A stretch of 64,000 nt of DNA from Arcicella rosea (GTDB lineage Bacteria > Bacteroidota > Bacteroidia > Cytophagales > Spirosomataceae), in NCBI RefSeq assembly GCF_014204325.1, contig NZ_JACHKT010000018.1, forward strand, positions 48,078 to 112,077, written 5' to 3'. Below are positions 25,388-33,696 of the stretch, one piece after another. A model generated the notes under the pieces. The model saw nothing but the letters and a program-made list of their open reading frames with translations. It ran no database searches and was not told the origin of the DNA. The stretch's first letter is position 1, and each line of letters starts with the position of its first letter. A program made the translations under genes and the position numbers.

Positions 25388-26416
25388 TTATTTTTCACAT
25401 GCTATTGCTTTATTAATTTCACTTGCCAAAGCTGGACCTTCATAAATAAAGCCTGTATAGATTTGTACTAAACTTGCCCCTGCATTCAATTTTTCGATAG
25501 CATCTTCTGGAGAATGAATCCCTCCTACTCCAATAATTGGAAATGCTTTATTTGATTTTTCAGATAAATAACGAATTACCTCTGTCGAACGCTTCTCTAC
25601 AGGTTTTCCGCTTAAACCACCCATTTCATTGGTTAAAGTGCTTTCCGAACGTAATCCTTCTCTTGAAATTGTAGTGTTTGTTGCGATTACGCCTGCTATA
25701 TGTGTTTCTTGAACGATTTCAATAATATCATCTAATTGCGAATCTGTTAAATCTGGTGCAATTTTCAATAAAATCGGTTTTGATTTCAGACGTTTCTCAT
25801 TTTCTACTTGTAAAGTTTGTAGAAGATTTTTCAATGGCTCTTTTTCTTGCAATGCTCTAAGATTTGGTGTATTCGGAGAGCTTACATTTACCACAAAATA
25901 ATCTACTACATCAAAAAGCTCATCAAAACATATCAAGTAGTCATCTACTGCATTTTCGTTGGGCGTTACTTTATTTTTACCGATGTTTCCACCAATCAGA
26001 ATATCAGATTTACGTTGTTTTAATTTCAATACGGCTTCTTTTACTCCTTCGTTATTAAAACCCATTCTATTAATTAAGGCTTTGTCTTCTTTTAAACGAA
26101 ACAATCGTGGTTTATCATTTCCGGGCTGTCCTTTTGGTGTAAGCGTTCCAATTTCGATAAAACCAAAACCCATTGCCGATAATTCATCTACTAAAACTGC
26201 ATTTTTATCAAAACCTGCGGCTAAACCTACTGGATTCTTGAAGGTTAATCCAAATACTTTTCTTTCCAATACTGGATTTTCGTAATGATAAATTGCCTTG
26301 AAAATGGCAGGAACAAATGGAATTTTAAACAAGAATTTTACTAAACTAAAAGTAATATGGTGGGCTTTTTCAGCATCAAATTGAAACAATAGAGGCTGGA
26401 GGAGAAATTTGTACAT
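25388..26416 (-). CDS. pyrD: Dihydroorotate dehydrogenase (quinone), class 2
   Basis: Oxidises dihydroorotate to orotate in pyrimidine synthesis, using FMN and passing electrons to membrane quinone. 342 residues. N-terminal helices (1-45, [23 protein letters not shown]) form the quinone tunnel and membrane-binding part of class 2 enzymes. '[18 protein letters not shown]', '[20 protein letters not shown]', 'NRMGFNNEG', '[11 protein letters not shown]' (the catalytic Ser region) and '[12 protein letters not shown]' are diagnostic. Single gene. A 175-base AT-rich spacer separates it from the Panacea gene. Confidence 0.96.
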   Translation of the reverse strand: MYKFLLQPLLFQFDAEKAHHITFSLVKFLFKIPFVPAIFKAIYHYENPVLERKVFGLTFKNPVGLAAGFDKNAVLVDELSAMGFGFIEIGTLTPKGQPGNDKPRLFRLKEDKALINRMGFNNEGVKEAVLKLKQRKSDILIGGNIGKNKVTPNENAVDDYLICFDELFDVVDYFVVNVSSPNTPNLRALQEKEPLKNLLQTLQVENEKRLKSKPILLKIAPDLTDSQLDDIIEIVQETHIAGVIATNTTISREGLRSESTLTNEMGGLSGKPVEKRSTEVIRYLSEKSNKAFPIIGVGGIHSPEDAIEKLNAGASLVQIYTGFIYEGPALASEINKAIACEK

Positions 26417-26654
26417 TGATTGAGCTTTTCATGAAAATAATGGCAAAATTACTAAAAGCCCAAATAAAAACCTCTCAAGTATTGAATTAATGAGAAGCTT
26501 TTATTGAAGTTTAAATAAATTCTTTCACTGGAAACTTGTTAATAAATCTTAAATCTTACAGCAACGTTATACGTTTACTTGTTTAACATTATATAAGCCA
26601 TTACTTTCGTCATCAAATAAATAACACTTAAATAATTAAAACAACTCTTACACT

Positions 26655-27314
26655 ATGTTAAGCAAAAAACTCCCTTTGCTCGTCATGATGTTTATCATGA
26701 TTAGTTTCCTCTCTAAAGCCCAGTATGAAAAAGGCTCAAAATTTTGGCAAGTTGAAGGTACTTTTAGAGGGTCATCAAGCTCTATTAAAAACAATGACTT
26801 CAATTTTTATGATGCAGAAAGTAATAGTCACAGCATCGGACTATCTTTCAAAAGAGCAGTTTTTAAGGAAGATTATCTTGCTAAAGGCTGGTCGGTAGAT
26901 TACAATTTATTTTCTGGTAAAAGTTCAGTGTCAAGCCCTAAGAATGAGAGCCAAACTTATATCCACAACATTGGAGTAGGTTACTTTGTGGATAAGTTCA
27001 AACCACTGAGTAAGTCATTAGCCATTTATGGTGAAGTGAACGGAAAAATAGGATATAGCTTGGTGAATGGAAGTCCAATTTACACAAATGTTGATGGCAA
27101 TAATACCTATGCAAGTGATAGTTACAATATCGGTGCAGGAGTAAATTTTGGTGTTCGTTATTTTTTAAAGAAAAATCTATTTATTAATGGAGAAACGTCA
27201 TTATTGAACTTAAATGTTTCTCATAGCACGTCGCCAAGTAAACAGACAAATGTGTATTTCAATACCATTATGAATGTAAGTTCATTGTCAATTTCAATCG
27301 GTAAATCATTCTAA
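26655..27314 (+). CDS. Outer membrane beta-barrel protein, paralog 1
   Basis: 219 residues. A signal peptide (about 1-22, ending SKAQ) is followed by alternating strands ending 'SSLSISIGKSF', the aromatic C-terminus of outer membrane barrels. No named family recognised. The gene next door (27327) has the same architecture, 'GExFLQGSLNANK' versus 'GSKFWQVEGTFRG', so they look like tandem duplicates. 12-base gap: one operon. Probably small 8-10-stranded porin-like or adhesive proteins; role unknown. Confidence 0.6.
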   Translation: MLSKKLPLLVMMFIMISFLSKAQYEKGSKFWQVEGTFRGSSSSIKNNDFNFYDAESNSHSIGLSFKRAVFKEDYLAKGWSVDYNLFSGKSSVSSPKNESQTYIHNIGVGYFVDKFKPLSKSLAIYGEVNGKIGYSLVNGSPIYTNVDGNNTYASDSYNIGAGVNFGVRYFLKKNLFINGETSLLNLNVSHSTSPSKQTNVYFNTIMNVSSLSISIGKSF

Positions 27315-27326
27315 ACCTCCAAGAAC

Positions 27327-27998
27327 ATGAAATCAAACATAAAATTATTATACATCTTTGCTATTATCTTGTTAGCAAATACTTACACAAAAGCACAGTT
27401 TAATGCAGGTGAAACTTTTTTACAGGGTTCTTTAAATGCTAATAAATCATTCAATGATGTCGGTTTTAATAATGGACGATATTCTGGTAGCATTGATTGG
27501 GGTAAATATGTCTCTAAAAACTCAGCTAATATTCTTTCACTGACAGTTTCTTACGAAGGTGTAAATTTTGATTCACAAGTTTACAAAAATAACGTTTTTA
27601 GAGTTGGTTTAGCAAAAGGACACGAATACTATAAACCTATTTTTGGAAAATTTGGTATGTACGGACGCATAATGGGCGGTGTAAATTATAGCAATGCAGC
27701 CAATGGTATTAATTATGGTAATGGAGGAGTAATAAAAAGTAATGAAAGTTCAGATCATACAATAGGTGTTAATTTATTTGGAAACGGTGGATTAATGTAT
27801 AGACTAAGTGATAAATGGGCTTTTTCTGGACAATTATTTAATCTAAATGTTGCTAGTCTGGGTTACAATTGGAAAGATGAACAAAGAATTCCTACTCAAG
27901 GTGCTACAGCAACTTCTACCAAAAATCAGTTTAGTTACAATTTCAGTCCCAATATTTCATTCTCATTCGGCGTCGGAATTAGGTATATTTTGAAGTAA
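27327..27998 (+). CDS. Outer membrane beta-barrel protein, paralog 2
   Basis: 223 residues; signal peptide (about 1-23, ending TKAQ), then a barrel with many Gly/Asn/Tyr and the ending 'NISFSFGVGIRYILK'. It follows paralog 1 by 12 bases and shares its layout and length, though the pairwise identity appears low. A bidirectional terminator at 28002-28037 closes the operon against the convergent SCO1 operon. Confidence 0.6.
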   Translation: MKSNIKLLYIFAIILLANTYTKAQFNAGETFLQGSLNANKSFNDVGFNNGRYSGSIDWGKYVSKNSANILSLTVSYEGVNFDSQVYKNNVFRVGLAKGHEYYKPIFGKFGMYGRIMGGVNYSNAANGINYGNGGVIKSNESSDHTIGVNLFGNGGLMYRLSDKWAFSGQLFNLNVASLGYNWKDEQRIPTQGATATSTKNQFSYNFSPNISFSFGVGIRYILK

Positions 27999-28001
27999 AA
28001 T

Positions 28002-28037
28002 AAAAATCCCTTCGGAAAGATTTTCGGAGGGATTTTT
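28002..28037. terminator. Bidirectional intrinsic terminator
   Basis: AAAAATCCCT (28002-28011) pairs with AGGGATTTTT (28028-28037), further pairing inside the loop. It overlaps the SCO1 stop codon by two bases and serves both convergent operons. Confidence 0.85.
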
Positions 28038-28662
28038 ATTTCTCAGCTTTCAATACTTTAATATCTTCAATAAGATTTTCTATGTCTAAAGGAATCGTTC
28101 CATTATAAATTCCTCTGATTCTAAGCTTTTTATCTACTAAAATAAAGTTTTCGGTATGCAAGAAATCATTTTCTTTTTTCTGTACTCCTAAATTTTCATC
28201 TGCAAAATATGAGTTTCTCGCTAGTTGATAAATTGCTTTTTTGTCTCCCGTCAATAAATTCCAATTAGCATTATTAAGCCTGTGCGTTAAGGCATAACGT
28301 TTTAAAACACTTACGCTATCACGATTGGGCATTACGCTATAGGACATAATGCTGACTGTGCTATCATTAGGAAATGCCTTTGACACTTTTTGCATTGCTT
28401 CCATCAATCTTGGACAAAGACTTGGGCAAATCGTAAAAAAGAAATTCGCTACATGAATTTTACCTAAAACATCTTTTTCAGTAATACTTTCGTTATCCTG
28501 ATTTTTAAATTGAAAAGGTGAAATGGTATGAAAAACTTCTTCTGCTTTCCAAACGGACGTAAAATCAGGCGTATTATAAAAGGGAATTTTATTACTTTCT
28601 TGCTTTGCTTCGCATTGCCAAAAGAGTAAAGCGATAAAGGCGAAAATGGCTTTATTTTTCAT
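28036..28662 (-). CDS. SCO1/SenC family copper chaperone-like lipoprotein
   Basis: 208 residues, thioredoxin-like. Copper-binding site complete: C79-x3-C83 (ICPSLC) and H169 (FLHTENF). Lipobox-like 'LLFWQC' gives Cys17, so probably a periplasm-facing lipoprotein. SCO proteins deliver copper to the CuA site of cytochrome oxidase or act in thiol/copper redox sensing. Last gene of the operon headed by an ECF sigma factor; its start overlaps the end of the MORN gene by 11 bases. The regulatory neighbours point to a copper or envelope-stress role here. Confidence 0.9.
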   Translation of the reverse strand: MKNKAIFAFIALLFWQCEAKQESNKIPFYNTPDFTSVWKAEEVFHTISPFQFKNQDNESITEKDVLGKIHVANFFFTICPSLCPRLMEAMQKVSKAFPNDSTVSIMSYSVMPNRDSVSVLKRYALTHRLNNANWNLLTGDKKAIYQLARNSYFADENLGVQKKENDFLHTENFILVDKKLRIRGIYNGTIPLDIENLIEDIKVLKAEK

Positions 28663-29248
28663 TTAAAAGAGTTTTTTCATTATTGCCCATACAGCCTTTT
28701 GCACCTAATAATCCGAATCTTCTGCCATTTTTTACTTCATAATTTGCCTTGATTTTGCCATCATCAAACCACATTTGTTGTACACCTACTGGTTGACCAT
28801 TTTCATCATAATTATTTACTGAAAAAAGTTGTCCATTCGAGTACCATTCTTTGTGTTTCTTGATGGGAGCATCATTTTTAAATTCATATTCAAAACGTTT
28901 TTGTCCGTTTTCCCACCAAGCTTCGTGCTTGCCTATTTTTTGGTTTTGACTGTAAAATCTTCTCTCTTGAATTTGTCCGTTTTCAAACCATTTTTCACTT
29001 AAACCTTCTAGCTTTCCTTTATCAAAACGTTGTTTTGATGCTATTTTTTTATTAGAATAATACTTTACAAGAGTTCCAGAAAAAACTTTTTGCTGATAAA
29101 GTAAACCATCATTGTTTTGAGAGAAAAGCTTTTCATCCCAAGTAATTTCTACTTGGGGTGAACTACAAGCTACAAATATCAAAAGCAAAAAGAGGATGAG
29201 TTTTGAGTTTGGAGTGATGATGCTGGAATGATGAATTTTGATATACAT
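28652..29248 (-). CDS. MORN-type (YwqK-like) repeat lipoprotein
   Basis: 198 residues from the ATG at 29248; an in-frame GTG at 29269 is an alternative. Lipoprotein signal with 'LIFVACSS'. The body has five repeats of the MORN-variant 'G..EKWFENGQ...R.F' type: KWFENGQIQ, AWWENGQKR, EWYSNGQLF, MWFDDGKIK and an N-terminal KYYSNKKIA. Such repeats form an extended beta hairpin sheet. The first 16 residues are encoded by a copy of the ATTCATCATT...AACTCAAAACTCAT dispersed spacer sequence found elsewhere in the window. Operon member; function unknown. Confidence 0.78.
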   Translation of the reverse strand: MYIKIHHSSIITPNSKLILFLLLIFVACSSPQVEITWDEKLFSQNNDGLLYQQKVFSGTLVKYYSNKKIASKQRFDKGKLEGLSEKWFENGQIQERRFYSQNQKIGKHEAWWENGQKRFEYEFKNDAPIKKHKEWYSNGQLFSVNNYDENGQPVGVQQMWFDDGKIKANYEVKNGRRFGLLGAKGCMGNNEKTLLNEK

Positions 29249-29283
29249 TGCCTTTAAACTTAAAATCACATAGCAAAATGGTT

Positions 29284-30030
29284 TTATTTACTCACCGTTC
29301 CAGCCGTTCCATAAAAACCAGAACCGTTGATGTAAGGGTCGGCATCTGTAATATGATAATGATAAATACCTTCTGGAAATTCTGTAGTAGCATGAGAATG
29401 TCCATGCAAATTATCTAAATCGGCATTGGTGACAGCTTTACCATTTTCTAGTGAACCATAAACTGGAAAACCATCTAAAAGTAATCCTAGAAAAGTAGCT
29501 TTTCCATTTTTGGTGGTTAAATATGTCGGTTCTTGATGGTAGTGATATTGACCAGTTTGTTGTGGATGTCCCAAATACTGGTCGAATGAATTAATCTCAT
29601 TTGTCAAAGGTTGGTTTGGTCCTGCATATTGATTGAAAAAAGGAATGCCATTCAATGAAACCCCAATTGGTCCAAGCGGAGTCGCCGAAGTATTACTCGC
29701 TTTATTGGGATGCAAAGGAATTTTAAAGACCAAAGTTTGCTCTAAAATGCTGTTCGGATTGATTGAAAATTTGCTATTACTGCCATTGTAAGCTTCGTAA
29801 CGAGCATCCGTTTTAGCAAAATATGGACTTTTGTGGTCGGGAATGCCGTTACTTCTAATTACTAGATAATCACCTTCAACCGTTGCCGTAACACTTGTTC
29901 CTGAGAATTTAGTTTTCAGTATAGAAATATCAATGGTTGAATTATTAGTACTTGGTGTTACAGTGGTATCATCGCTTTGTTTACAAGCAAAGAAGATAAT
30001 CATGAGCAATAATAATGATGAATATTTCAT
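29284..30030 (-). CDS. YHYH-domain lipoprotein
   Basis: 248 residues. Lipobox 'MIIFFAC' (Cys16). Named YHYH motif appears twice, residues 162-165 and 223-226, with HGHSH at 209-213; these histidines suggest metal binding. 'GVSLNGIPFFN', 'FLGLLLDGFPVYGS' and 'GIYHYHITDADPYING' are the usual conserved stretches. The molecular role of YHYH proteins is not established. Located between a CnrX/Spy-like sensor gene and a MORN lipoprotein, so the operon joins possible metal sensing with metal-binding lipoproteins. Confidence 0.88.
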   Translation of the reverse strand: MKYSSLLLLMIIFFACKQSDDTTVTPSTNNSTIDISILKTKFSGTSVTATVEGDYLVIRSNGIPDHKSPYFAKTDARYEAYNGSNSKFSINPNSILEQTLVFKIPLHPNKASNTSATPLGPIGVSLNGIPFFNQYAGPNQPLTNEINSFDQYLGHPQQTGQYHYHQEPTYLTTKNGKATFLGLLLDGFPVYGSLENGKAVTNADLDNLHGHSHATTEFPEGIYHYHITDADPYINGSGFYGTAGTVSK

Positions 30031-30056
30031 GTTTTTCAGGGTTAAATAATGATAAA

Positions 30057-30524
30057 TTAGGGTCTTGGCGGTGGAGGAGGACTGCCTTGTCTCCCCATTT
30101 TTGCTAAGATTTCAGATAAAAGATTATCCAGTAAAGGTTTCTGTTTATCGGTACAAATAGAATCTCTTACTTTTCTAAAGTGCTTCAAGGTTGCTAAATC
30201 TTGCTGAATTACCAGTTTGGCAATTTGTTCGCTAATAATTTTCGTTTTGAGCGAATCTTCAGGGAAAGCAATCAGTTGAAACAATTCATTTTTCAAGGGC
30301 TGTATTTGCTGATGAATTGAACGCATTTCTTGTTGATGCTCTTTGATGAGTACATCGTATTGGGAAATTTGCTCTTCTGTGAATTGCAATTCTCTTTCAA
30401 CAAATTTTCGAACTTCTTGTCTGTCAGGATGAGGCGGTTTATCATGAGTAAACCAAATAGTTCCTAACAAAAAAACATTGAGCAGCACCAGCAAGCCGAT
30501 TAACCAAGCAGATTTATTTTTCAT
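30057..30524 (-). CDS. Spy/CnrX-like periplasmic sensor protein
   Basis: 155 residues: one N-terminal membrane helix (about 7-26) and a long helical periplasmic domain (about 35-140), 'REVRKFVERELQFTEEQISQYDVLIKEHQQEMRSIHQQIQPLKNELFQLI', which fits the heavy-metal resistance/CpxP-Spy superfamily. It ends in a Pro-rich tail (SPPPPPRP). In Cupriavidus, CnrX senses Ni/Co and signals through the anti-sigma CnrY to the ECF sigma CnrH; the same gene order is seen here (sigma, small single-TM protein, this gene). Start overlaps the upstream stop as ATGA. Confidence 0.78.
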   Translation of the reverse strand: MKNKSAWLIGLLVLLNVFLLGTIWFTHDKPPHPDRQEVRKFVERELQFTEEQISQYDVLIKEHQQEMRSIHQQIQPLKNELFQLIAFPEDSLKTKIISEQIAKLVIQQDLATLKHFRKVRDSICTDKQKPLLDNLLSEILAKMGRQGSPPPPPRP

Positions 30525-30817
30525 GGCTCATATAAATTTTGGGTGGTTGTTATTCCTAAATAAGTACCAAATTCCTCTTTACTCATGACTGAATGCTGTT
30601 CGTTTAAATATATTTTACTGAATGTAATAATATTAAAACCAACAATTATCATACAGATAGCAAGCTTGGCATAAGTCAACCAAGAGACAATCGTTGGCTG
30701 ACTAAGCTTGTTCATTCGATGTTTAATTTTGGCATACAAAAAGGGATTAGAAGCAACTGGTTGAATATTTTCAATACTTTCCAGTGTTTTGGCTATTTCT
30801 TCTTCGATATTTTTCAT
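30521..30817 (-). CDS. Single-TM protein, probable anti-sigma factor
   Basis: 98 residues from the ATG at 30817. An N-terminal cytoplasmic helical part (about 1-42, EEEIAKTLESIENIQPVASNPFLYAKIKHRM), one membrane helix (about 44-66) and a short periplasmic tail. The layout matches small anti-sigma factors such as CnrY, though no HxxxCxxC zinc motif is present. Position between the sigma gene (7-base gap) and the periplasmic sensor gene (4-base overlap) supports the call. Role inferred from context. Confidence 0.6.
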   Translation of the reverse strand: MKNIEEEIAKTLESIENIQPVASNPFLYAKIKHRMNKLSQPTIVSWLTYAKLAICMIIVGFNIITFSKIYLNEQHSVMSKEEFGTYLGITTTQNLYEP

Positions 30818-30824
30818 GTTCAAA

Positions 30825-31400
30825 TTATTTTTCGGATTCGTAATAATTTTTCAATTTCTTCTGTAAATTTCCTTTAGCTCTGAATAACAAAGATTCTATC
30901 GCCGAAGTACTCAATTCCATTACTTCTGCAATTTCTTGATAGCTCAAACCATCAATTTTATGCAATGAAAAAGCTACTCTTTGGCGTTCGGGTAATTCAT
31001 CCATTTTACTAAAAAGTAAGTGCGTTCGCTCTTTATTTTCAAGTAAAATGCCTGGATGTTCTGCGACTATATTACTAGGTGAATTGAGTTGTTCTTCTAA
31101 ACCAAAAATGGATAATACAAAGCTGAATCGCTTTTTTCGCTTCTTTTTTCTTAAATAATCTAAAGATTTATTAACAGCAATTCTGTACAAAAAAGTTGAT
31201 ACTTTAGCATCGCCTCTGAACGAAACAATTGATTCATAAACCTCAATAAAAACCTCTTGTGTTAAATCTTCAGCTTCCTCGACATTCCGTAGAAAGCCTA
31301 GACAAGTATTAAAAACTTTGTCTTGGTACTTTTCCACCAAAAATCGAAAAGCCGCTTCATCAGCGTTTTTTAACTTTCCTAAGAGTTCTTTTTCAAGCAT
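30825..31400 (-). CDS. ECF RNA polymerase sigma factor
   Basis: 191 residues from the ATG at 31400 (TTG at 31409 would add three). Sigma2 region: 'AFRFLVEKYQDKVFNTCLGFLRNVEEAEDLTQEVFIEVYESIVSFRGDAKVSTFLYRIAVNKSLDYLRK'. Sigma4 region: 'MDELPERQRVAFSLHKIDGLSYQEIAEVMELSTSAIESLLFRAKGNLQKKL'. The linker is basic. First gene of a six-gene operon whose next members are a probable anti-sigma and a periplasmic sensor, so it most likely drives its own operon on an envelope or metal cue. Divergent to a second ECF sigma gene. Confidence 0.93.
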   Translation of the reverse strand: MLEKELLGKLKNADEAAFRFLVEKYQDKVFNTCLGFLRNVEEAEDLTQEVFIEVYESIVSFRGDAKVSTFLYRIAVNKSLDYLRKKKRKKRFSFVLSIFGLEEQLNSPSNIVAEHPGILLENKERTHLLFSKMDELPERQRVAFSLHKIDGLSYQEIAEVMELSTSAIESLLFRAKGNLQKKLKNYYESEK

Positions 31401-31620
31401 TGACAACAATTGAGGTTCATTTACGCTTTAGATGTTATTAATTTAAAAAACTTGCGAAGTATTTTGAATTTTTTTTCAATAGAAGTTAAATAATATTGAA
31501 CTTCAGACTCAAATCTTGCTTAATACTACAATTACTTATGTGCTAATGCTCATAACGAAATCAAGAGTTTCTAGTATTTATTGAATGTTTTACAGTATTT
31601 TGCATCATTATTTTCATCAA

Positions 31621-32208
31621 ATGGAGCCTAAAAACGATTACATAGCACTGTGGAAATCCTTCCAAGAAGGTGATAGTAAAGCACTTGGGCATCTTGCAAA
31701 CCATCATTACAAGGTACTTTTTAACTATGCCACCAAGTTTACGAAAGACCGTGAACTGATTAAAGATTGTATCCAAGATTTGTTTTTGTTTTTGTGGGAT
31801 CATCGAGAAAAACTACAATCTTCTCCTTTCGTGACGATTTATTTGTTAAAATCTCTTAGAAATAATCTTTTCAAAAAACTCAATCAAGAAAAAAGAAATG
31901 CTTCTGATGATTTAGATATTGATTTGCCTTTTACCGAAGGCATCAGTCCTGAGTCTGAGTTGATTGAATTAGAAATGTTTTATGAAAATGAATCTAAACT
32001 GAAATCACTGCTTACTTCATTGCCCAAACGCCAACAAGAAGTAATTTTCTTGAAATTCTACGAAGGTTTGAGCATCGAAGAAATTGCAGAAGTGATGGAT
32101 ATGAACCGCCAATCGGTTTCTAATTTGTTGCACCGAGCTATTTTGAATCTTAAAAGCAATTGGTTTCTTGCTGCACAATTGTTTTATGTACTTTATTTGA
32201 AAGCCTAA
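31621..32208 (+). CDS. ECF sigma factor of the polysaccharide utilisation locus
   Basis: 195 residues from ATG 31621 (MEPKNDYIALWKSF); the open frame begins at 31585 but its extra 12 residues fit poorly. Sigma2: 'ALGHLANHHYKVLFNYATKFTKDRELIKDCIQDLFLFLWDHREKL'; sigma4: 'LTSLPKRQQEVIFLKFYEGLSIEEIAEVMDMNRQSVSNLLHRAILNLK'. This is the FecI-like class controlled by FecR anti-sigma proteins, whose gene follows 127 bases on. Together with the STN domain of SusC it forms the trans-envelope switch of the locus. Confidence 0.93.
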   Translation: MEPKNDYIALWKSFQEGDSKALGHLANHHYKVLFNYATKFTKDRELIKDCIQDLFLFLWDHREKLQSSPFVTIYLLKSLRNNLFKKLNQEKRNASDDLDIDLPFTEGISPESELIELEMFYENESKLKSLLTSLPKRQQEVIFLKFYEGLSIEEIAEVMDMNRQSVSNLLHRAILNLKSNWFLAAQLFYVLYLKA

Positions 32209-32335
32209 TTTCTTCGGCTTTTTGTCCATTCTTTTTTCTTTTTCAAAAAAAATAAAAAATATTTCATTTCAACTGAGTATGGAGTATTAGGTATCGGCTA
32301 TTTCAAGTATAGAGCAAAATAATACAAATTATTCT

Positions 32336-33445
32336 ATGTTAGATTACAGCCAATATACAGCTAATGAATTCGCTTTGGATGCGAGTTTCAGAAAATGGGT
32401 TTTGAAAAACACGCCAACAGAAAGTATTTTCTGGGAAAATTGGCTTGCTCAACACCCTGAAAAGCATGAAACTATCCAACAAGCGAAAGCAATCATTGTT
32501 GCTCTTAGAAATGTTCAAGAGGAAATCGGGGAAGAAGAAATCGCAGCAGCAATTGCTAAAATTGTAGATGTAGCCGAACAACGTAACATTAAAAAAGTAA
32601 ACTTCTGGCGTAATTCATTCTTTCAAAAAATAAGTTTGGCTGCTTCGGTATTACTCGTGACTTTACTTTCCTATGTAGTTTTTGAAAAATTATCCGAAAA
32701 AGAAACACCAACATACAGTAATTCTGTAGCCAAAATCGCACAGAAAACGAAATTCATCGAAATAAAAAACACTTCATCAACAAGCCAATTAATTACTTTA
32801 TCAGACGGAAGTTCTGTGGTTTTGCAAGCTGACAGTAAACTAAGTTATCCAGAAAAATTCACGGGCAATACTCGTGAAGTAGTACTTTCTGGGGAAGCTT
32901 TTTTTGAGATTGCTAAAAATCCAAATCAACCATTTTTTGTTTATGCCAACGAAGTAGTGGCAAAAGTACTAGGAACAAGTTTTACCATCAAAGCTTTTGA
33001 AGATGAAAAACAAGTTCAAGTATTTGTTAAAACGGGTAAAGTTTCGGTTTTCTCTCAGAAAAATGTTACGCTCAAAGAACAACAAGTAAGCAAAGTATTA
33101 ACGGGTTTACTGGTTTTACCAAATCAGCAAGCCACTTTTATTCGTCCGAAATGGCAATTCAAACGAGCTGAATTGACTGCTCCGCAAATTATAGCATTGC
33201 CTGTCATCCAAAGCCAGAGTTTTATTTTCAAGAACAAATCAGTACTTGAAGTGTTTGATATTTTAGAAAATGCCTACGGAATCAAGATTGAATACGACAA
33301 AACTTTGATGGCTTCTTGTGAACTAACTGCCGAATTGGGCGATGAACCTCTAGCTGAAAAAATCAAACTTATCTGTGAAGTATTAGAAGCCAAATATGAA
33401 ATGAAAGATGGTAAAATTGTGATTGAGGGAAAAGGATGTAATTAA
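32336..33445 (+). CDS. FecR family anti-sigma factor
   Basis: 369 residues. Cytoplasmic N-terminal part (1-100, starting 'YSQYTANEFALDASFRKWVL' and 'FWENWLAQHPEK'), one membrane helix (about 107-125), then the periplasmic FecR domain: 'LSDGSSVVLQADSKLSYPEKF' and 'REVVLSGEAFFEIAKNPNQPFFVYANEVVAKVLGTSFTIKAF' (about 155-235). A C-terminal STN-like segment (about 300-365) ends 'LGDEPLAEKIKLICEVLEAKYEMKDGKIVIEG'. It holds the sigma factor until the SusC signalling domain reports substrate. Confidence 0.95.
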   Translation: MLDYSQYTANEFALDASFRKWVLKNTPTESIFWENWLAQHPEKHETIQQAKAIIVALRNVQEEIGEEEIAAAIAKIVDVAEQRNIKKVNFWRNSFFQKISLAASVLLVTLLSYVVFEKLSEKETPTYSNSVAKIAQKTKFIEIKNTSSTSQLITLSDGSSVVLQADSKLSYPEKFTGNTREVVLSGEAFFEIAKNPNQPFFVYANEVVAKVLGTSFTIKAFEDEKQVQVFVKTGKVSVFSQKNVTLKEQQVSKVLTGLLVLPNQQATFIRPKWQFKRAELTAPQIIALPVIQSQSFIFKNKSVLEVFDILENAYGIKIEYDKTLMASCELTAELGDEPLAEKIKLICEVLEAKYEMKDGKIVIEGKGCN

Positions 33446-33555
33446 CCGTCAGACTTGATAGAACTAATTAAAACAATTTCAAAACATAAACAATCATCAA
33501 ACAATTAATAAAATCTCAAATCAACGTGAAGTAATCAATCTATCAAATTTCGTGT

Positions 33556-33590
33556 AAAAAAAAGCCGATGATGCTACCAACATCACCGAC
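33556..33590 (-). terminator. Terminator of the antisense RNA
   Basis: On the minus strand GTCGGTGATG pairs in all ten positions (two G-U) with CATCATCGGC across a 7-base loop and is followed by eight T. Plus-strand arms 33564-33573 and 33581-33590. The plus strand has no T run, so it acts on minus-strand RNA. Confidence 0.8.
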
Positions 33591-33662
33591 TTAAATATCC
33601 CTAAAAGTGCTCAAGCTTTTCAACATCAACTATTCATTTGATGCAGGGATTCTTTTGTGTCA
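33556..33662 (-). ncRNA. Putative antisense small RNA opposite the susC leader
   Basis: Predicted transcript of about 105 bases on the minus strand. Hand pairing gives a closed three-way shape: ATCCCT/AGGGAT (33597-33602 with 33645-33650) enclosing CATCAA/TTGATG (33624-33629 with 33638-33643) and AAAAG/CTTTT (33603-33607 with 33616-33620), then a terminator hairpin and T run ending at 33556. A -33/-7 promoter lies just before. It is complementary to the 5' leader of the susC message. In Bacteroides, antisense RNAs such as DonS sit in this place and repress their utilisation loci. No sequence family is claimed. Confidence 0.6.
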
Positions 33663-33668
33663 GTCGTT

Positions 33669-33696
33669 CAAAACTAACAATTCAAAATTATGTCAA
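33669..33696 (-). promoter_or_regulatory. Promoter of the antisense RNA
   Basis: Minus strand TTG (33696-33694), 17-base spacer, TAGTTTTG (33676-33669): a full Bacteroidota -33/-7 match. It overlaps the susC start codon region. A second box, TAATTTTG, lies at 33690-33683. Confidence 0.55.
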
